A stretch of DNA of 64,000 nt from Bacteroidota bacterium (GTDB lineage: Bacteria; Bacteroidota; Bacteroidia; Cytophagales; Cyclobacteriaceae), in the NCBI GenBank assembly GCA_018266055.1, contig JAFDYT010000001.1, positions 124,001 through 188,000 on the forward strand, written 5' to 3'. Both the position numbers and the translations under genes were made by a program. This document shows, in pieces, positions 56,663-64,000 of this stretch. Below the pieces are notes generated by a model that had not been told where the DNA came from, ran no database searches, and was given only the letters and a program-made list of their open reading frames with translations. Each line of letters begins with the position of its first letter. Position 1 is the first letter of the stretch.

Positions 56663-59008
56663 ATGGTTAAGATCAGCGTAGTCATTATCACCTTCAACGA
56701 AGAGGAGAACATAGCCCGATGCATCGACTCGGTGCGGCCTATCGCTGATGAAATCGTGGTGATCGACTCGTTCTCTAAAGATTTGACCAAAAAAATCTGT
56801 TTAGAAAAGGGAGTTCGGTTTATTGAGCATCCCTTTGAAGGGCACATTCAACAAAAAAATTTCGGACTTACCCAGGCACAGTACGATCATGTGCTGTCAC
56901 TTGACGCCGACGAATATCTTTCGCCGGAACTGACCTACTCGATCTTCTTTGCCAAGAAATTGTGGCCGGCCGAGGCCTACGAAATGAACCGCCTGTCGAG
57001 CTACGGAGGCCGGTGGATGAAGCTGAGTGCGTGGTATCCTGACCGAAAGCTGCGACTTTGGAATCGCAAACTCGGAACGTGGGGTGGCGACAATCCGCAC
57101 GACAAGGTTATTCTCACCAAAAAAGTAAATGTCATGCACCTGAAGGGCGATCTGATGCATGAAGCGTATGATAATGCCTCCGAGTTTTTGGTGAAGGTGC
57201 AGGGCTATTCGGATATTTTTGCCAAAGAGAAAAGGTATGTGTTGCACAGCTCGTCGTTCAAAATATTTTATAAGACGTTCTATTCTTTTTTCTTCAATTT
57301 CTTTGTCAAGCTAGGGTTGTTTGGTGGATACGAGGGAGCGATGATCTCCATGTCAAACACCAACTACACGTTTTATAAATATTCGAAGCTCTACGAAGCC
57401 AACCGGCAACTAAAAATCTCGCTCATCATTCTTGCCAAGTGCAAAAGAGATTCTCTTGAATTGGTCTTGTTGAGTATCATGAGGCAGTCTGTTTTACCCG
57501 ACGAGGTGATTATTACGTTGGCAAGACCCAGCGAAGAGACGTTGCAACTAATCGCTTCATTTCAATCTATTTTTCCGGTTGCGCTTCACGCGAAGTACAC
57601 GCAGACCGCCGAGCAGCCTGTGGCGCAAGCCATTGAGCAGGCAAAAAACGAATACCTCATCTTTGTTGATGGCGATGTGGTGTTGCACAAAAATTTCATT
57701 AAGAGCCATAAGTGCAATGCGTGGAAAGGAAGGTTCCTGCAAGGATCAAGTGTGCATCTGTATCCGCGAAAAACAGAAAGCCTGATCAAAGAGAAAAAGA
57801 CAAAAGTTAGTTTCAACGATTCGGGTATAGGAAATCGCCTGAGAGCCATTGAAAGCAACATCTTGTCACTTTTGTTTTCAAGCTACAAAAAGGGCTTCAA
57901 GAAAGGGCGCCCGCTTAACTTGTCGTGCTGGAAGGAAGACATCGACGCTGTACTCGTGCCCGGCCGCGACCAGGTTGATATCGCCGATTTGTTTGTAAAG
58001 CTGGAGGCGCTCGATATCCGAAGGAAGAACCTTATATTTTCAGGCATTGGATACCATTTGTATCACCCCGAAGCCGGCACGCAAGCTTCTGATCACATCA
58101 CTCCGGCGTTTGTAAAACCAGCCACTTCGAAAATGAAAGTCAGCGGATTCACCATCATCCGCAACTCGGTTAAATACGATTACCCAATTGTCGAAGCGAT
58201 CACATCAATCTTACCGCTGTGCGATGAGGTAGTAGTTGCTGTGGGCGATTCCGTGGACAACACGATGGATCTCATCCGCAGCATCAACTCGCCGAAAATA
58301 AAAATCATAGAAACGGTTTGGGACGAAACGCTACGAAAAGGCGGACGAACCTTTGCGCTGGAAACGGACAAAGCGTTTAATGCCATCTCGCCCGATAGCG
58401 ATTGGGCTTTTTACATTCAGGCCGACGAAACCGTTCACGAAAAATATTATCCTGTGATCTGGGCTGAGATGGAGAAATACAAAGACAGCCCTGAAGTGGA
58501 TGGATTGCTATTTAAGTACAAACACTTTTACGGGTCGTACGATTACGTGGGTGAATCGTGGCGCTGGTACCGTCGTGAAATTCGCGTGGTTCGTAACAAC
58601 AAAAATATTTTTTCCTACCGCGATGCCCAGGGTTTCCGCAAAAAGCCCAACGACAAGCTGATGGTCAAACTCATCGACGCCTATATATACCACTACGGCT
58701 GGGTGAAAGACCCGCGTGCGATGCAAAACAAACAGCAGGATTGGAACAAATTCTACCATGACGATACCTGGATAGAACAGCATGTAGCCAAAGCCGAAGA
58801 ATTTGATTACAGCAACATCGACTCACTGGAACTGTTCAAGGAAACTCACCCCAGCGCGATGCTCGACCGGATCAGGCGTAAAAACTGGAAGTTTGACTAC
58901 GATATCACCAAACGGAAATACTCGCTGAAAGAGAAATTCAAGCGGGCAATCTATTTTTTCACCGGATACCGGTTCGGGGAATATAAGAACTACAAAATCA
59001 TAAAATAA
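56663..59008 (+). CDS. Three-domain glycosyltransferase (GT2 type)
   Basis: A 781-residue protein with three GT-A domains in a row. Domain 1 (about 1-250) is WaaE/KdtX-like: ISVVIITFNEEENIARCIDS, SLDADEYLS, then GGRWMKLSAWYPDRKLRLW. Domain 2 (about 255-480) has ISLIILAKCKRDSLELVLLS and FVDGDVVLHKNF. Domain 3 (about 491-781) begins MKVSGFTIIRN and has VVAVGDSVDNT and IQADETVHEKYY. A Met at residue 491 (ATG at 58133) may be the old start of a once separate gene. Probably adds several sugars to lipopolysaccharide core or another surface glycan. Confidence 0.85.
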   Translation: MVKISVVIITFNEEENIARCIDSVRPIADEIVVIDSFSKDLTKKICLEKGVRFIEHPFEGHIQQKNFGLTQAQYDHVLSLDADEYLSPELTYSIFFAKKLWPAEAYEMNRLSSYGGRWMKLSAWYPDRKLRLWNRKLGTWGGDNPHDKVILTKKVNVMHLKGDLMHEAYDNASEFLVKVQGYSDIFAKEKRYVLHSSSFKIFYKTFYSFFFNFFVKLGLFGGYEGAMISMSNTNYTFYKYSKLYEANRQLKISLIILAKCKRDSLELVLLSIMRQSVLPDEVIITLARPSEETLQLIASFQSIFPVALHAKYTQTAEQPVAQAIEQAKNEYLIFVDGDVVLHKNFIKSHKCNAWKGRFLQGSSVHLYPRKTESLIKEKKTKVSFNDSGIGNRLRAIESNILSLLFSSYKKGFKKGRPLNLSCWKEDIDAVLVPGRDQVDIADLFVKLEALDIRRKNLIFSGIGYHLYHPEAGTQASDHITPAFVKPATSKMKVSGFTIIRNSVKYDYPIVEAITSILPLCDEVVVAVGDSVDNTMDLIRSINSPKIKIIETVWDETLRKGGRTFALETDKAFNAISPDSDWAFYIQADETVHEKYYPVIWAEMEKYKDSPEVDGLLFKYKHFYGSYDYVGESWRWYRREIRVVRNNKNIFSYRDAQGFRKKPNDKLMVKLIDAYIYHYGWVKDPRAMQNKQQDWNKFYHDDTWIEQHVAKAEEFDYSNIDSLELFKETHPSAMLDRIRRKNWKFDYDITKRKYSLKEKFKRAIYFFTGYRFGEYKNYKIIK

Positions 59009-59053
59009 ACCTTGTTTTTTGCCTTCGCTGGTTTTTAAAACAGTGAAACACAT

Positions 59054-59061
59054 TACTTTTG
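59054..59061 (+). promoter_or_regulatory. Bacteroidota -7 promoter element
   Basis: TACTTTTG matches TAnnTTTG, 19 bases before the ATG at 59081. No clear -33 element. Confidence 0.4.
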
Positions 59062-59080
59062 TGACCCTGAATTGTTGACT

Positions 59081-59554
59081 ATGCTGGTAAAAACAAAGAA
59101 TTATCGCCTCGAAAAGAACATCTATATCCGCACGGCATTCATTAACGTGCTCAAGCAGCAATGGTGGGTAAGCCTTATCGTAGTGGCTATTTGCCTTGGC
59201 TACCTCTGGATCGCAAGTTGGTGGTGGTTTTTTGCAGCTATTTTAGGCGCCGGATTATTCCTCTTGTTCTGGTGGATCCAATTTTACGGAGTCACACAGC
59301 TTGAGCAAGGCAAAATGCTTTTCGAGCGCTTCTCTTACGAAATCAACAGTCAGCAGATTGTAATGAAAATAAATCCCCGCGAAGGGATGCCCATGAAGTG
59401 GGATCAGATCAAAAGAGCACAGGTGGCGAAAGACGCTTTTATCCTTTACATCAACCGCGCTCAATTTATTTACTTGCCATTCAAGATTTTCAATACGGAT
59501 AACGAACGCAAATTCGTTGGAAGCATTTTGAAAACGAAAGGGCTTATCAAGTAA
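59081..59554 (+). CDS. YcxB-like membrane protein
   Basis: A 157-residue protein with two close membrane helices (about residues 30-70, WWVSLIVVAICLGYLWI and WWWFFAAILGAGLFLLFWW) and a C-terminal soluble domain of the YcxB type (YEINSQQIVMK ... MKWDQIKRAQVAKDAFILYIN ... FLPFKIF-like). The frame is open back to a TTG at 59072, but the ATG at 59081 fits better. Function of the family is not known. Followed by recX after 48 bases. Confidence 0.7.
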   Translation: MLVKTKNYRLEKNIYIRTAFINVLKQQWWVSLIVVAICLGYLWIASWWWFFAAILGAGLFLLFWWIQFYGVTQLEQGKMLFERFSYEINSQQIVMKINPREGMPMKWDQIKRAQVAKDAFILYINRAQFIYLPFKIFNTDNERKFVGSILKTKGLIK

Positions 59555-59602
59555 GTATTCACACCTGAATCCAGTTCCTCACATTTTTTTGGATGTGTGG
59601 TT

Positions 59603-60100
59603 ATGAAAAATTCAAAACCTGAATCTGCGAGCAAACCAAAATCAATAAGCCCTCAGGAATCTCTCGCCAAGATTCAGCGCTATTGCGCTTATCAGGAGCG
59701 GTCGCATCATGAAGTCAAAAATAAGCTCTACAGTTTTGGGCTGCGCACCGACGATGTAGATGAGATTCTTTCGCGTCTGATTACTGAAGGATTTCTCAAC
59801 GAGGAACGTTTCGCTAAAACTTTTGCCGGCGGCAAATTCAGGATGATGAAATGGGGCCGGATAAAAATTCAACGCGAGTTGGAAGCACAAGGCCTCACCG
59901 CAAGGTGCATTGCCAGAGGCCTCAAAGAAATTGATCAGGCTGATTATCGAAAAGCGATGATCAATTTGCTTAAAAAGAAACTAGCCCAAATCCCAGAGGA
60001 AAATCCTTACGCGAAAAAAAACAAGGCAGCCCGTTTTGTAATAGGCAAGGGATACGAACCTGAGTTGGTATGGGAGGCGCTAAACGACCTGCTGGCGTAA
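59603..60100 (+). CDS. recX: RecX-family regulatory protein
   Basis: A 165-residue helical protein of the RecX type: LAKIQRYCAYQERSHHEVKNKL at the start, GLRTDDVDEILSRLITEGFLNEERFAKTFAGGKFR, then WGRIKIQRELEAQG, the three-helix repeats typical of the family, with a C-terminal GYEPELVWEAL. RecX binds RecA filaments and limits recombination and SOS functions. recA is not in this window. A GTG at 59597 is open too, but the ATG at 59603 is more likely. Confidence 0.85.
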   Translation: MKNSKPESASKPKSISPQESLAKIQRYCAYQERSHHEVKNKLYSFGLRTDDVDEILSRLITEGFLNEERFAKTFAGGKFRMMKWGRIKIQRELEAQGLTARCIARGLKEIDQADYRKAMINLLKKKLAQIPEENPYAKKNKAARFVIGKGYEPELVWEALNDLLA

Positions 60101-60215
60101 GGTGGGGTATTTTGTAATCCGCACGACATTTTATCATTTTGGCAAACCCGATCTTTGCACCTTTCCGTAAGTAAGCCAGTTGTTAATCGCAGATTCAATG
60201 TTTAATCAGAAACTC

Positions 60216-60671
60216 ATGAAAAAAATTCTTTTCCTGTCATTTGTTCTTGTAGTGAATGTTGCCTTCGCGCAAAGCGATGAAGCCAGAAAGAAATCATTCA
60301 ACATCAAAAAAGAAGGAGCCATAGAAGGATATGATCCGGTAAGTTACTTTGAAGGGAAGCCCAAAGAAGGAGAATCGAATCTGACTTATGTTTTCAAAGG
60401 CGTTCGCTATCAGTTTAGCTCGCCGTCAAATCTCGCTAAATTTAAGGCTACACCAGAAAAATATGAACCCGCTTATGGTGGATGGTGCGCCTACGCCATG
60501 GGCGAAACCGGCGAGAAAGTAAAAATCGATCCTGAGACTTTTAAGATCATCGACGGCAAGCTCTACCTGTTTTATAATTTTTGGGGAAACAACACACTCA
60601 CCGACTGGAATAAAAGTGAGAAGACTCTCAAAGCCAAAGCCGACCAGAACTGGAAAAAGCTTTTGCCGTAA
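60216..60671 (+). CDS. Exported YHS-domain protein
   Basis: A 151-residue protein with a signal peptide (about 1-18, ending AFAQ) and a YHS-type domain: GAIEGYDPVSYFEGKPKEG, then YVFKGVRYQFSSPSNLAKFKATPEKYEPAYGGWCAYA split by short gaps, and KIDPETFKIIDGKLYLFYN. YHS domains bind metals, often copper or haem-associated, in ATPases and cytochrome-linked proteins. A single Cys (GGWCAYA) and His-poor sequence leave the metal unclear. The ATG at 60216 starts the signal peptide; ATGs at 60180-60198 are open in frame. Confidence 0.85.
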   Translation: MKKILFLSFVLVVNVAFAQSDEARKKSFNIKKEGAIEGYDPVSYFEGKPKEGESNLTYVFKGVRYQFSSPSNLAKFKATPEKYEPAYGGWCAYAMGETGEKVKIDPETFKIIDGKLYLFYNFWGNNTLTDWNKSEKTLKAKADQNWKKLLP

Positions 60672-60678
60672 CCTCACC

Positions 60679-60708
60679 TTGATGAAAACAAAGTTTTTTT
60701 TACCTTTA
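60679..60708 (+). promoter_or_regulatory. Bacteroidota-type promoter for the DinB-like gene
   Basis: TTG (60679-60681), a 19-base spacer and TACCTTTA (60701-60708), close to -33 TTTG and -7 TAnnTTTG (last base differs), 13 bases before the ATG. Confidence 0.45.
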
Positions 60709-60721
60709 ATTAACTATTGAA

Positions 60722-61240
60722 ATGAGTGATCTTACCCGCGCAGTGCATGTAATTTTAGACCAGCTTACCGATGCGGTAAAGCAATTGACAGACGCTGAAT
60801 ATACGGCTCCTTCTCAAACGCTTAGTGGTTCGTCTATCGGTCAGCACCTGCGCCATACATTAGAGTTTTTCATTTGTCTCGAAGCGGGTTTCGGTAAGGG
60901 TGTTGTGAATTATGATAAACGCGCCCACGATCATTTGATTGAGAATAACAAGCAAGTGGCCTTACTTACCATGGAAAGGATTCGTTCGTTTGTAGGCACA
61001 CAACAACACGATAAGTCGATGCTTATAGAAGTGGGCTACAATCTTTCCAGCAGCGAATGTGTGCAGGTAGAGACCAACTATTTCAGAGAATTGATTTATA
61101 ATATTGAGCACGCGGTGCACCACATGGCAATAATAAAAATAGGCATTCGCGAAATCGCGCCACGCGTTTCTCTCTCCACGGAGTTTGGTGTAGCCGCATC
61201 TACCATTCGCCATCGCTCAGGCGTTTTGCAAGCACAGTAA
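60722..61240 (+). CDS. DinB-family protein (second copy type)
   Basis: A 172-residue four-helix protein of the DinB superfamily: VILDQLTDAVKQLTDAEY, IGQHLRHTLEFF with the first His pair (His42/His45 region), and IEHAVHHMAIIKIGI for the other ligands. Distinct in sequence from the 3918 protein. Substrate unknown. Followed after 6 bases by the ATP-grasp gene and preceded by a promoter-like pair at 60679. Confidence 0.8.
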   Translation: MSDLTRAVHVILDQLTDAVKQLTDAEYTAPSQTLSGSSIGQHLRHTLEFFICLEAGFGKGVVNYDKRAHDHLIENNKQVALLTMERIRSFVGTQQHDKSMLIEVGYNLSSSECVQVETNYFRELIYNIEHAVHHMAIIKIGIREIAPRVSLSTEFGVAASTIRHRSGVLQAQ

Positions 61241-61246
61241 TCAGGA

Positions 61247-62275
61247 ATGGCATCGTTTGGCAGAAGGTTTATTGTAAAACTTTTTCATTGGGAATATTGG
61301 CCGTTTGGAATTATCCAACTGCCTTTGATTTTCATGTGGCTTTGGTATTCGCTCCGCGAACGGTCATTCTTTTATTTCTCGGCGTCTAATCCGGGCATAA
61401 TTAGTGGGGGCATGATGGGAGAATCGAAATTTGATGTGCTCTTACTTGTGCCCGACGAGGTGAAACCCAAAACAATTCTCGCAAAAAAATCTTTTACGGT
61501 AACGCAATTGCTCAAGCTGATTGAAGAAAGCGAACTTCAATTTCCTCTCATCTTTAAGCCCGACCTAGGTGAGCGCGGGTGGATGGTAAGGCGCATCAAT
61601 AGCGAAGCTGAAGCTGCACAATACCTTTCGGAAATAAAAATTGATTTCATCGTTCAGGAGTTGGTCGATTTGCCGCTTGAGTTCGGCGTATATTATGTGC
61701 GATTTCCCAACGAAGCAAAGGGTCGTGTGAACTCTATCACTGCCAAAGAATTCTTAGCGGTGAAAGGTGACGGAACAAAAACGATGCGTGAATTAATCAT
61801 GGCCAACGACCGCGCGCTACTACAGCTCGAAGTGCTTGAGGTGAAATACGGCAGCCGCATGAACGAAATTCTTCCGCAAGGAAAAGAGGAAATTCTTGTC
61901 TCTATCGGCAACCATTGTCTTGGCACAAAATTCCTGAATGCGAATCACTTGATCACTCCGACTCTCTCGGAATCGTTCGATCGCATCAGCAAAAAAATTA
62001 ACGGATTTTATTTTGGTCGCTTCGATTTGCGTTGTGCTACCGTGGCTGATCTTGAAAATGGAAATGTAAAAATTGTAGAGCTCAACGGATGCGGCGCTGA
62101 GCCGTCGCACATTTATCATCCGGACGCATCGTTGGTAAAAGGCGTCCGCGATTTGATCACGCATTGGCAAAACTTGTATCGCGTAAGCCGTGAGAACCAT
62201 CAACTTGGAGTTGCGTATCTTTCGTTTCAGGAAGGCCGATCGATTTACAAAAAATTTAAAGCGCTGAAAGACTAA
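61247..62275 (+). CDS. Membrane-anchored ATP-grasp protein (D-Ala-D-Ala ligase-like)
   Basis: A 342-residue protein with a hydrophobic N-terminal anchor (IIQLPLIFMWLWYSL, about residues 22-38) and an ATP-grasp fold: FPLIFKPDLGERGWMV (ATP-binding Lys), IVQELVDLPLEFGVYYVRF, FYFGRFDLRC and the metal-binding IVELNGCGAEPSHIYHP near the C-terminus. ATP-grasp ligases join a carboxylate to an amine or thiol through an acyl phosphate. The substrate is not readable; similar proteins are annotated as D-alanine-D-alanine ligase-like. It precedes a LysE transporter by 4 bases, which suggests an exported amino acid or peptide product (inference). Confidence 0.75.
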   Translation: MASFGRRFIVKLFHWEYWPFGIIQLPLIFMWLWYSLRERSFFYFSASNPGIISGGMMGESKFDVLLLVPDEVKPKTILAKKSFTVTQLLKLIEESELQFPLIFKPDLGERGWMVRRINSEAEAAQYLSEIKIDFIVQELVDLPLEFGVYYVRFPNEAKGRVNSITAKEFLAVKGDGTKTMRELIMANDRALLQLEVLEVKYGSRMNEILPQGKEEILVSIGNHCLGTKFLNANHLITPTLSESFDRISKKINGFYFGRFDLRCATVADLENGNVKIVELNGCGAEPSHIYHPDASLVKGVRDLITHWQNLYRVSRENHQLGVAYLSFQEGRSIYKKFKALKD

Positions 62276-62279
62276 GCCG

Positions 62280-62894
62280 ATGAATTACTTCTATGTTTTT
62301 TTTCTGGGCTTTTTCTTCAGCTTTATTGGCTCAATTCCTCCGGGCACACTCAATGTCTCCATTTTGCAAATGGCCTTGCAGGGAAAGACAGGCATAGCTA
62401 CGCGCTTTGCACTTGCTGTAGCGATCGTGGAATATCCTTACGCCTGGATCGGCGTGCAATTTGAGTACTGGCTTACTTCGTCGCCCATGGTGGTGAGTAA
62501 TTTTCAGTTGATCGCTGCTATTGTGATGACCAGCATCGGCATTTTTAATTTGATCCCGTCAAAGCCGGATTCGGGTGTTGCAAAAAAATTTAATGAAAGT
62601 GGATTTCGTCGTGGGTTGCTCCTTAGTGTGCTCAACCCAATGGCGATTCCCTATTGGATGGGATTTACAGCGTACCTCAAAGCCGAAGGTTGGATCAACC
62701 TTTCTACTACAGGATTGTTGCACAGTTATGTGTTAGGCACTTCTGTTGGAGCGATGGCATTGCTTTCACTGGTGATTTTTTATGCGAAGAAGCTCGCGCC
62801 GTATGTGCAAGGCAGCAAGTGGATAAAAATTATTCCTGGTTTGGTGCTGCTTTCGTTGGGCTTGTATGCTTTTGCAAAATATTTAATGAATTAA
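62280..62894 (+). CDS. LysE-family amino acid exporter
   Basis: A 204-residue membrane protein with six helices of the LysE/RhtB type. The N-terminal GSIPPGTLNVSILQMAL matches the family (consensus PGP-x-N), later NPMAIPYWMGF gives the second conserved motif. Such proteins export basic or hydroxy amino acids or their derivatives. It follows the ATP-grasp gene by 4 bases, so both are probably coexpressed. Followed by a terminator. Confidence 0.8.
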   Translation: MNYFYVFFLGFFFSFIGSIPPGTLNVSILQMALQGKTGIATRFALAVAIVEYPYAWIGVQFEYWLTSSPMVVSNFQLIAAIVMTSIGIFNLIPSKPDSGVAKKFNESGFRRGLLLSVLNPMAIPYWMGFTAYLKAEGWINLSTTGLLHSYVLGTSVGAMALLSLVIFYAKKLAPYVQGSKWIKIIPGLVLLSLGLYAFAKYLMN

Positions 62895-62921
62895 ACCCCG
62901 ACGTGTTACCGCCGGGGTTTC
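62893..62921. terminator. Bidirectional intrinsic terminator
   Basis: Arms AAACCCCG (62893-62900) and CGGGGTTT (62913-62920) with a 12-base loop, between the convergent LysE and His-rich protein genes. The T run is short, so strength is uncertain. Confidence 0.6.
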
Positions 62922-62927
62922 CTCTTC

Positions 62928-63308
62928 TCACTTCCCTCTTTTGTCGTTCCAGTCGCTGAGCTTTTTAAGTTGCTCTTCTTTTAAATACGGCTTTACCTGT
63001 AGCGCGAGTGAATCCATCACACGCTTCTCCTGCTTTTGATAATTAGCGCGCAGGGCGTCCAACCGTTTTGCCGCGCGATCTACTGCCGGTTTCATTTTTA
63101 CTTTCTGAGTGCTGTCAGCATTGGTGATTCTGTAAATTCTGTCCGACAGATTTCTTTTTTCTGAATGACCATATCGATGTTTCCCATCGTGTCCACCACC
63201 ATGCCCACGGTGATGCCCACCGTCGCCACGTTGTGCCATTGCACTTACTGATACCAGCGTTGCCAGTCCAAGACTGAGCACCCACAGCCAACTTCTTTTT
63301 GTTTTCAT
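62928..63308 (-). CDS. His-rich exported protein, Spy/DUF4890-like
   Basis: A 126-residue protein with a signal peptide (about 1-25, ending AMAQ). Residues 27-51 are dense in His and Gly (HHRGHGGGHDGKHRYGH), a probable metal-binding tail. The rest is helical (KMKPAVDRAAKRLDALRANYQKQ), with PYLKEEQLKKL, a pattern like the DUF4890/Spy-type periplasmic stress proteins that count LTxxQ repeats. Chaperone-like or metal-buffering roles are inferred. Monocistronic and divergent from nothing: it starts 84 bases after the oxidoreductase gene ends. Confidence 0.65.
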   Translation of the reverse strand: MKTKRSWLWVLSLGLATLVSVSAMAQRGDGGHHRGHGGGHDGKHRYGHSEKRNLSDRIYRITNADSTQKVKMKPAVDRAAKRLDALRANYQKQEKRVMDSLALQVKPYLKEEQLKKLSDWNDKRGK

Positions 63309-63392
63309 ATTTCTTTTTTGTGCATTAGACAGTGCTGCACGCCGGTCTATTCCCGGTCGGAAGAAATATTTTTTCGAAGCAATGAAGTCTGT

Positions 63393-64000
63393 TCAGGATT
63401 GAATTTCCTGAAGGCGATGATCAAGATTTTTTACGCTTGTTCCGGTTTTGGCCGGAATCTGATCCATCGCGTATTCGCTCAATGCTGTGATGGTGAGCGA
63501 AGGATTGACGCCTAAGTTGCACGGCATAATGCTGCCATCGAGGATATAAAAGTTGGAGTAGCCGTGTACTTTGAAGTGCTCATCAACTACACCTTGCGCA
63601 GCAGTTTTACCCATTGGGCAGCCGCCCAATATATGCGCGGTGGAAGAAAGGCCAAACAATACTTCGCTGAATGCATTCTGAGGAACGGCGTTTACTTTTT
63701 TCGCGTAGCGGTATAGTGCATCCTGACCAACCGGAATGTAGCTCGGCACTTTTTCTCCTTGATTGTTGCTCATCACCAGGCGTGTGCCGAATACTCCGGA
63801 TTTCAGTTTCATTTGCATCGCGTTGGGCAACGACTGCATAATCAAAAAAATAATGCTCGACTTCGCAAGCTTGAAGTTGAAAACGGATCGCAGAAAATTC
63901 CACGGTTGTGTGATGATGTTGCCAATCATCTTCAGCGTGCGAACTATCGGGGTGCCATTTCCTGCGGCCATTACTGCAAGACGAATCATAGCGCCAGAGC
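63393..64000 (-). CDS. GMC oxidoreductase C-terminal part, truncated by the window
   Basis: At least 200 residues of an FAD-dependent GMC-family oxidoreductase (glucose-methanol-choline type); the frame is open to the window edge, so the N-terminal FAD-binding part lies outside. The visible C-terminal motifs are AHILGGCPMG and the FAD/active-site closing stretch LDGSIMPCNLGVNPSLTITALSEYAM, as in cholesterol-oxidase-like members. The substrate cannot be read. It points towards the His-rich protein gene on the same strand, 84 bases downstream. Confidence 0.8.
   Translation of the reverse strand, partial: SGAMIRLAVMAAGNGTPIVRTLKMIGNIITQPWNFLRSVFNFKLAKSSIIFLIMQSLPNAMQMKLKSGVFGTRLVMSNNQGEKVPSYIPVGQDALYRYAKKVNAVPQNAFSEVLFGLSSTAHILGGCPMGKTAAQGVVDEHFKVHGYSNFYILDGSIMPCNLGVNPSLTITALSEYAMDQIPAKTGTSVKNLDHRLQEIQS

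Noticed and set aside
59575-59602. Possible hairpin CACAT/ATGTG before recX
   Set aside because: Five pairs only with a long loop; below what I would report.
1-64000. tRNA or rRNA genes, CRISPR arrays and insertion sequences
   Set aside because: No cloverleaf, repeat-spacer pattern or transposase was seen; short gaps leave little room for them.

Overview
The window looks like chromosome of a free-living member of the Bacteroidota, most likely a Cytophagales relative. This rests on the gene families (an Oar-type TonB-dependent receptor, DUF5777-like barrels, a FISUMP domain, an S9 peptidase, ECF sigma factors paired with membrane anti-sigma-like proteins), on A/T-rich leaders without Shine-Dalgarno sequences, and on several matches to the Bacteroidota -7 promoter element TAnnTTTG. 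Coding density is high and no gene-free stretch exceeds 300 bases. I saw no rRNA, tRNA, CRISPR array, insertion sequence or prophage.

Layout. 1-312: end of an unknown gene. 304-6941 (minus): LOG-family protein, creatininase-like protein, purine nucleoside phosphorylase, then a tight run of DinB, PBP4-type peptidase, NagZ-type GH3 enzyme, a small coiled-coil membrane protein and N-formylglutamate amidohydrolase. 7059-14354: a redox-flavoured envelope region with two divergent cassettes of haem-motif lipoproteins and DUF5777-like outer-membrane barrels, plus YceI, an OB-fold protein and a Rieske lipoprotein, arranged around an ECF sigma factor and an anti-sigma/beta-barrel fusion. 14418-20551: epimerase, coiled-coil protein, large TonB-dependent receptor, MoxR ATPase. 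20600-21116: a toxin-antitoxin pair whose toxin is frameshifted. 21142-33455: nuclease fusion, S9 peptidase, lipoprotein, ATE/Bpt-like transferase, DUF1801, FISUMP protein, RluD-type synthase and a very large propeller-amidohydrolase. 33553-38207: second ECF module, ABC-type permease, HupE/UreJ protein. 38224-45083: three tandem M1 metallopeptidases. 45267-48540: four overlapping genes (WecA/MraY-type transferase, PheS, 3-hydroxyacyl-CoA dehydrogenase, odd Rieske-like protein). 48544-53964: amino acid permease, then a third ECF module whose partner is an anti-sigma/carboxypeptidase-regulatory/TonB fusion, divergent from a VWA protein carrying the same regulatory domain. 54002-59008: surface-glycan region (methyltransferase and three glycosyltransferase-type genes, one with three GT domains). 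59081-64000: housekeeping and envelope genes (YcxB, RecX, YHS, DinB, ATP-grasp, LysE, His-rich protein) ending in a GMC oxidoreductase cut by the window edge.

The best candidate for an undescribed system is 7059-14354. Four predicted exported lipoproteins carry five haem-type motifs, three of them with the CX4CH spacing. Together with two paralogous outer-membrane barrels, a Rieske protein and a dedicated ECF/anti-sigma-barrel pair, they could form a regulated electron-transfer or redox-sensing module at the outer membrane. The second candidate is the 50110-53964 locus, where TonB, anti-sigma and VWA architectures share one domain. Functions here are inferred from sequence patterns read by eye; no database search was run.
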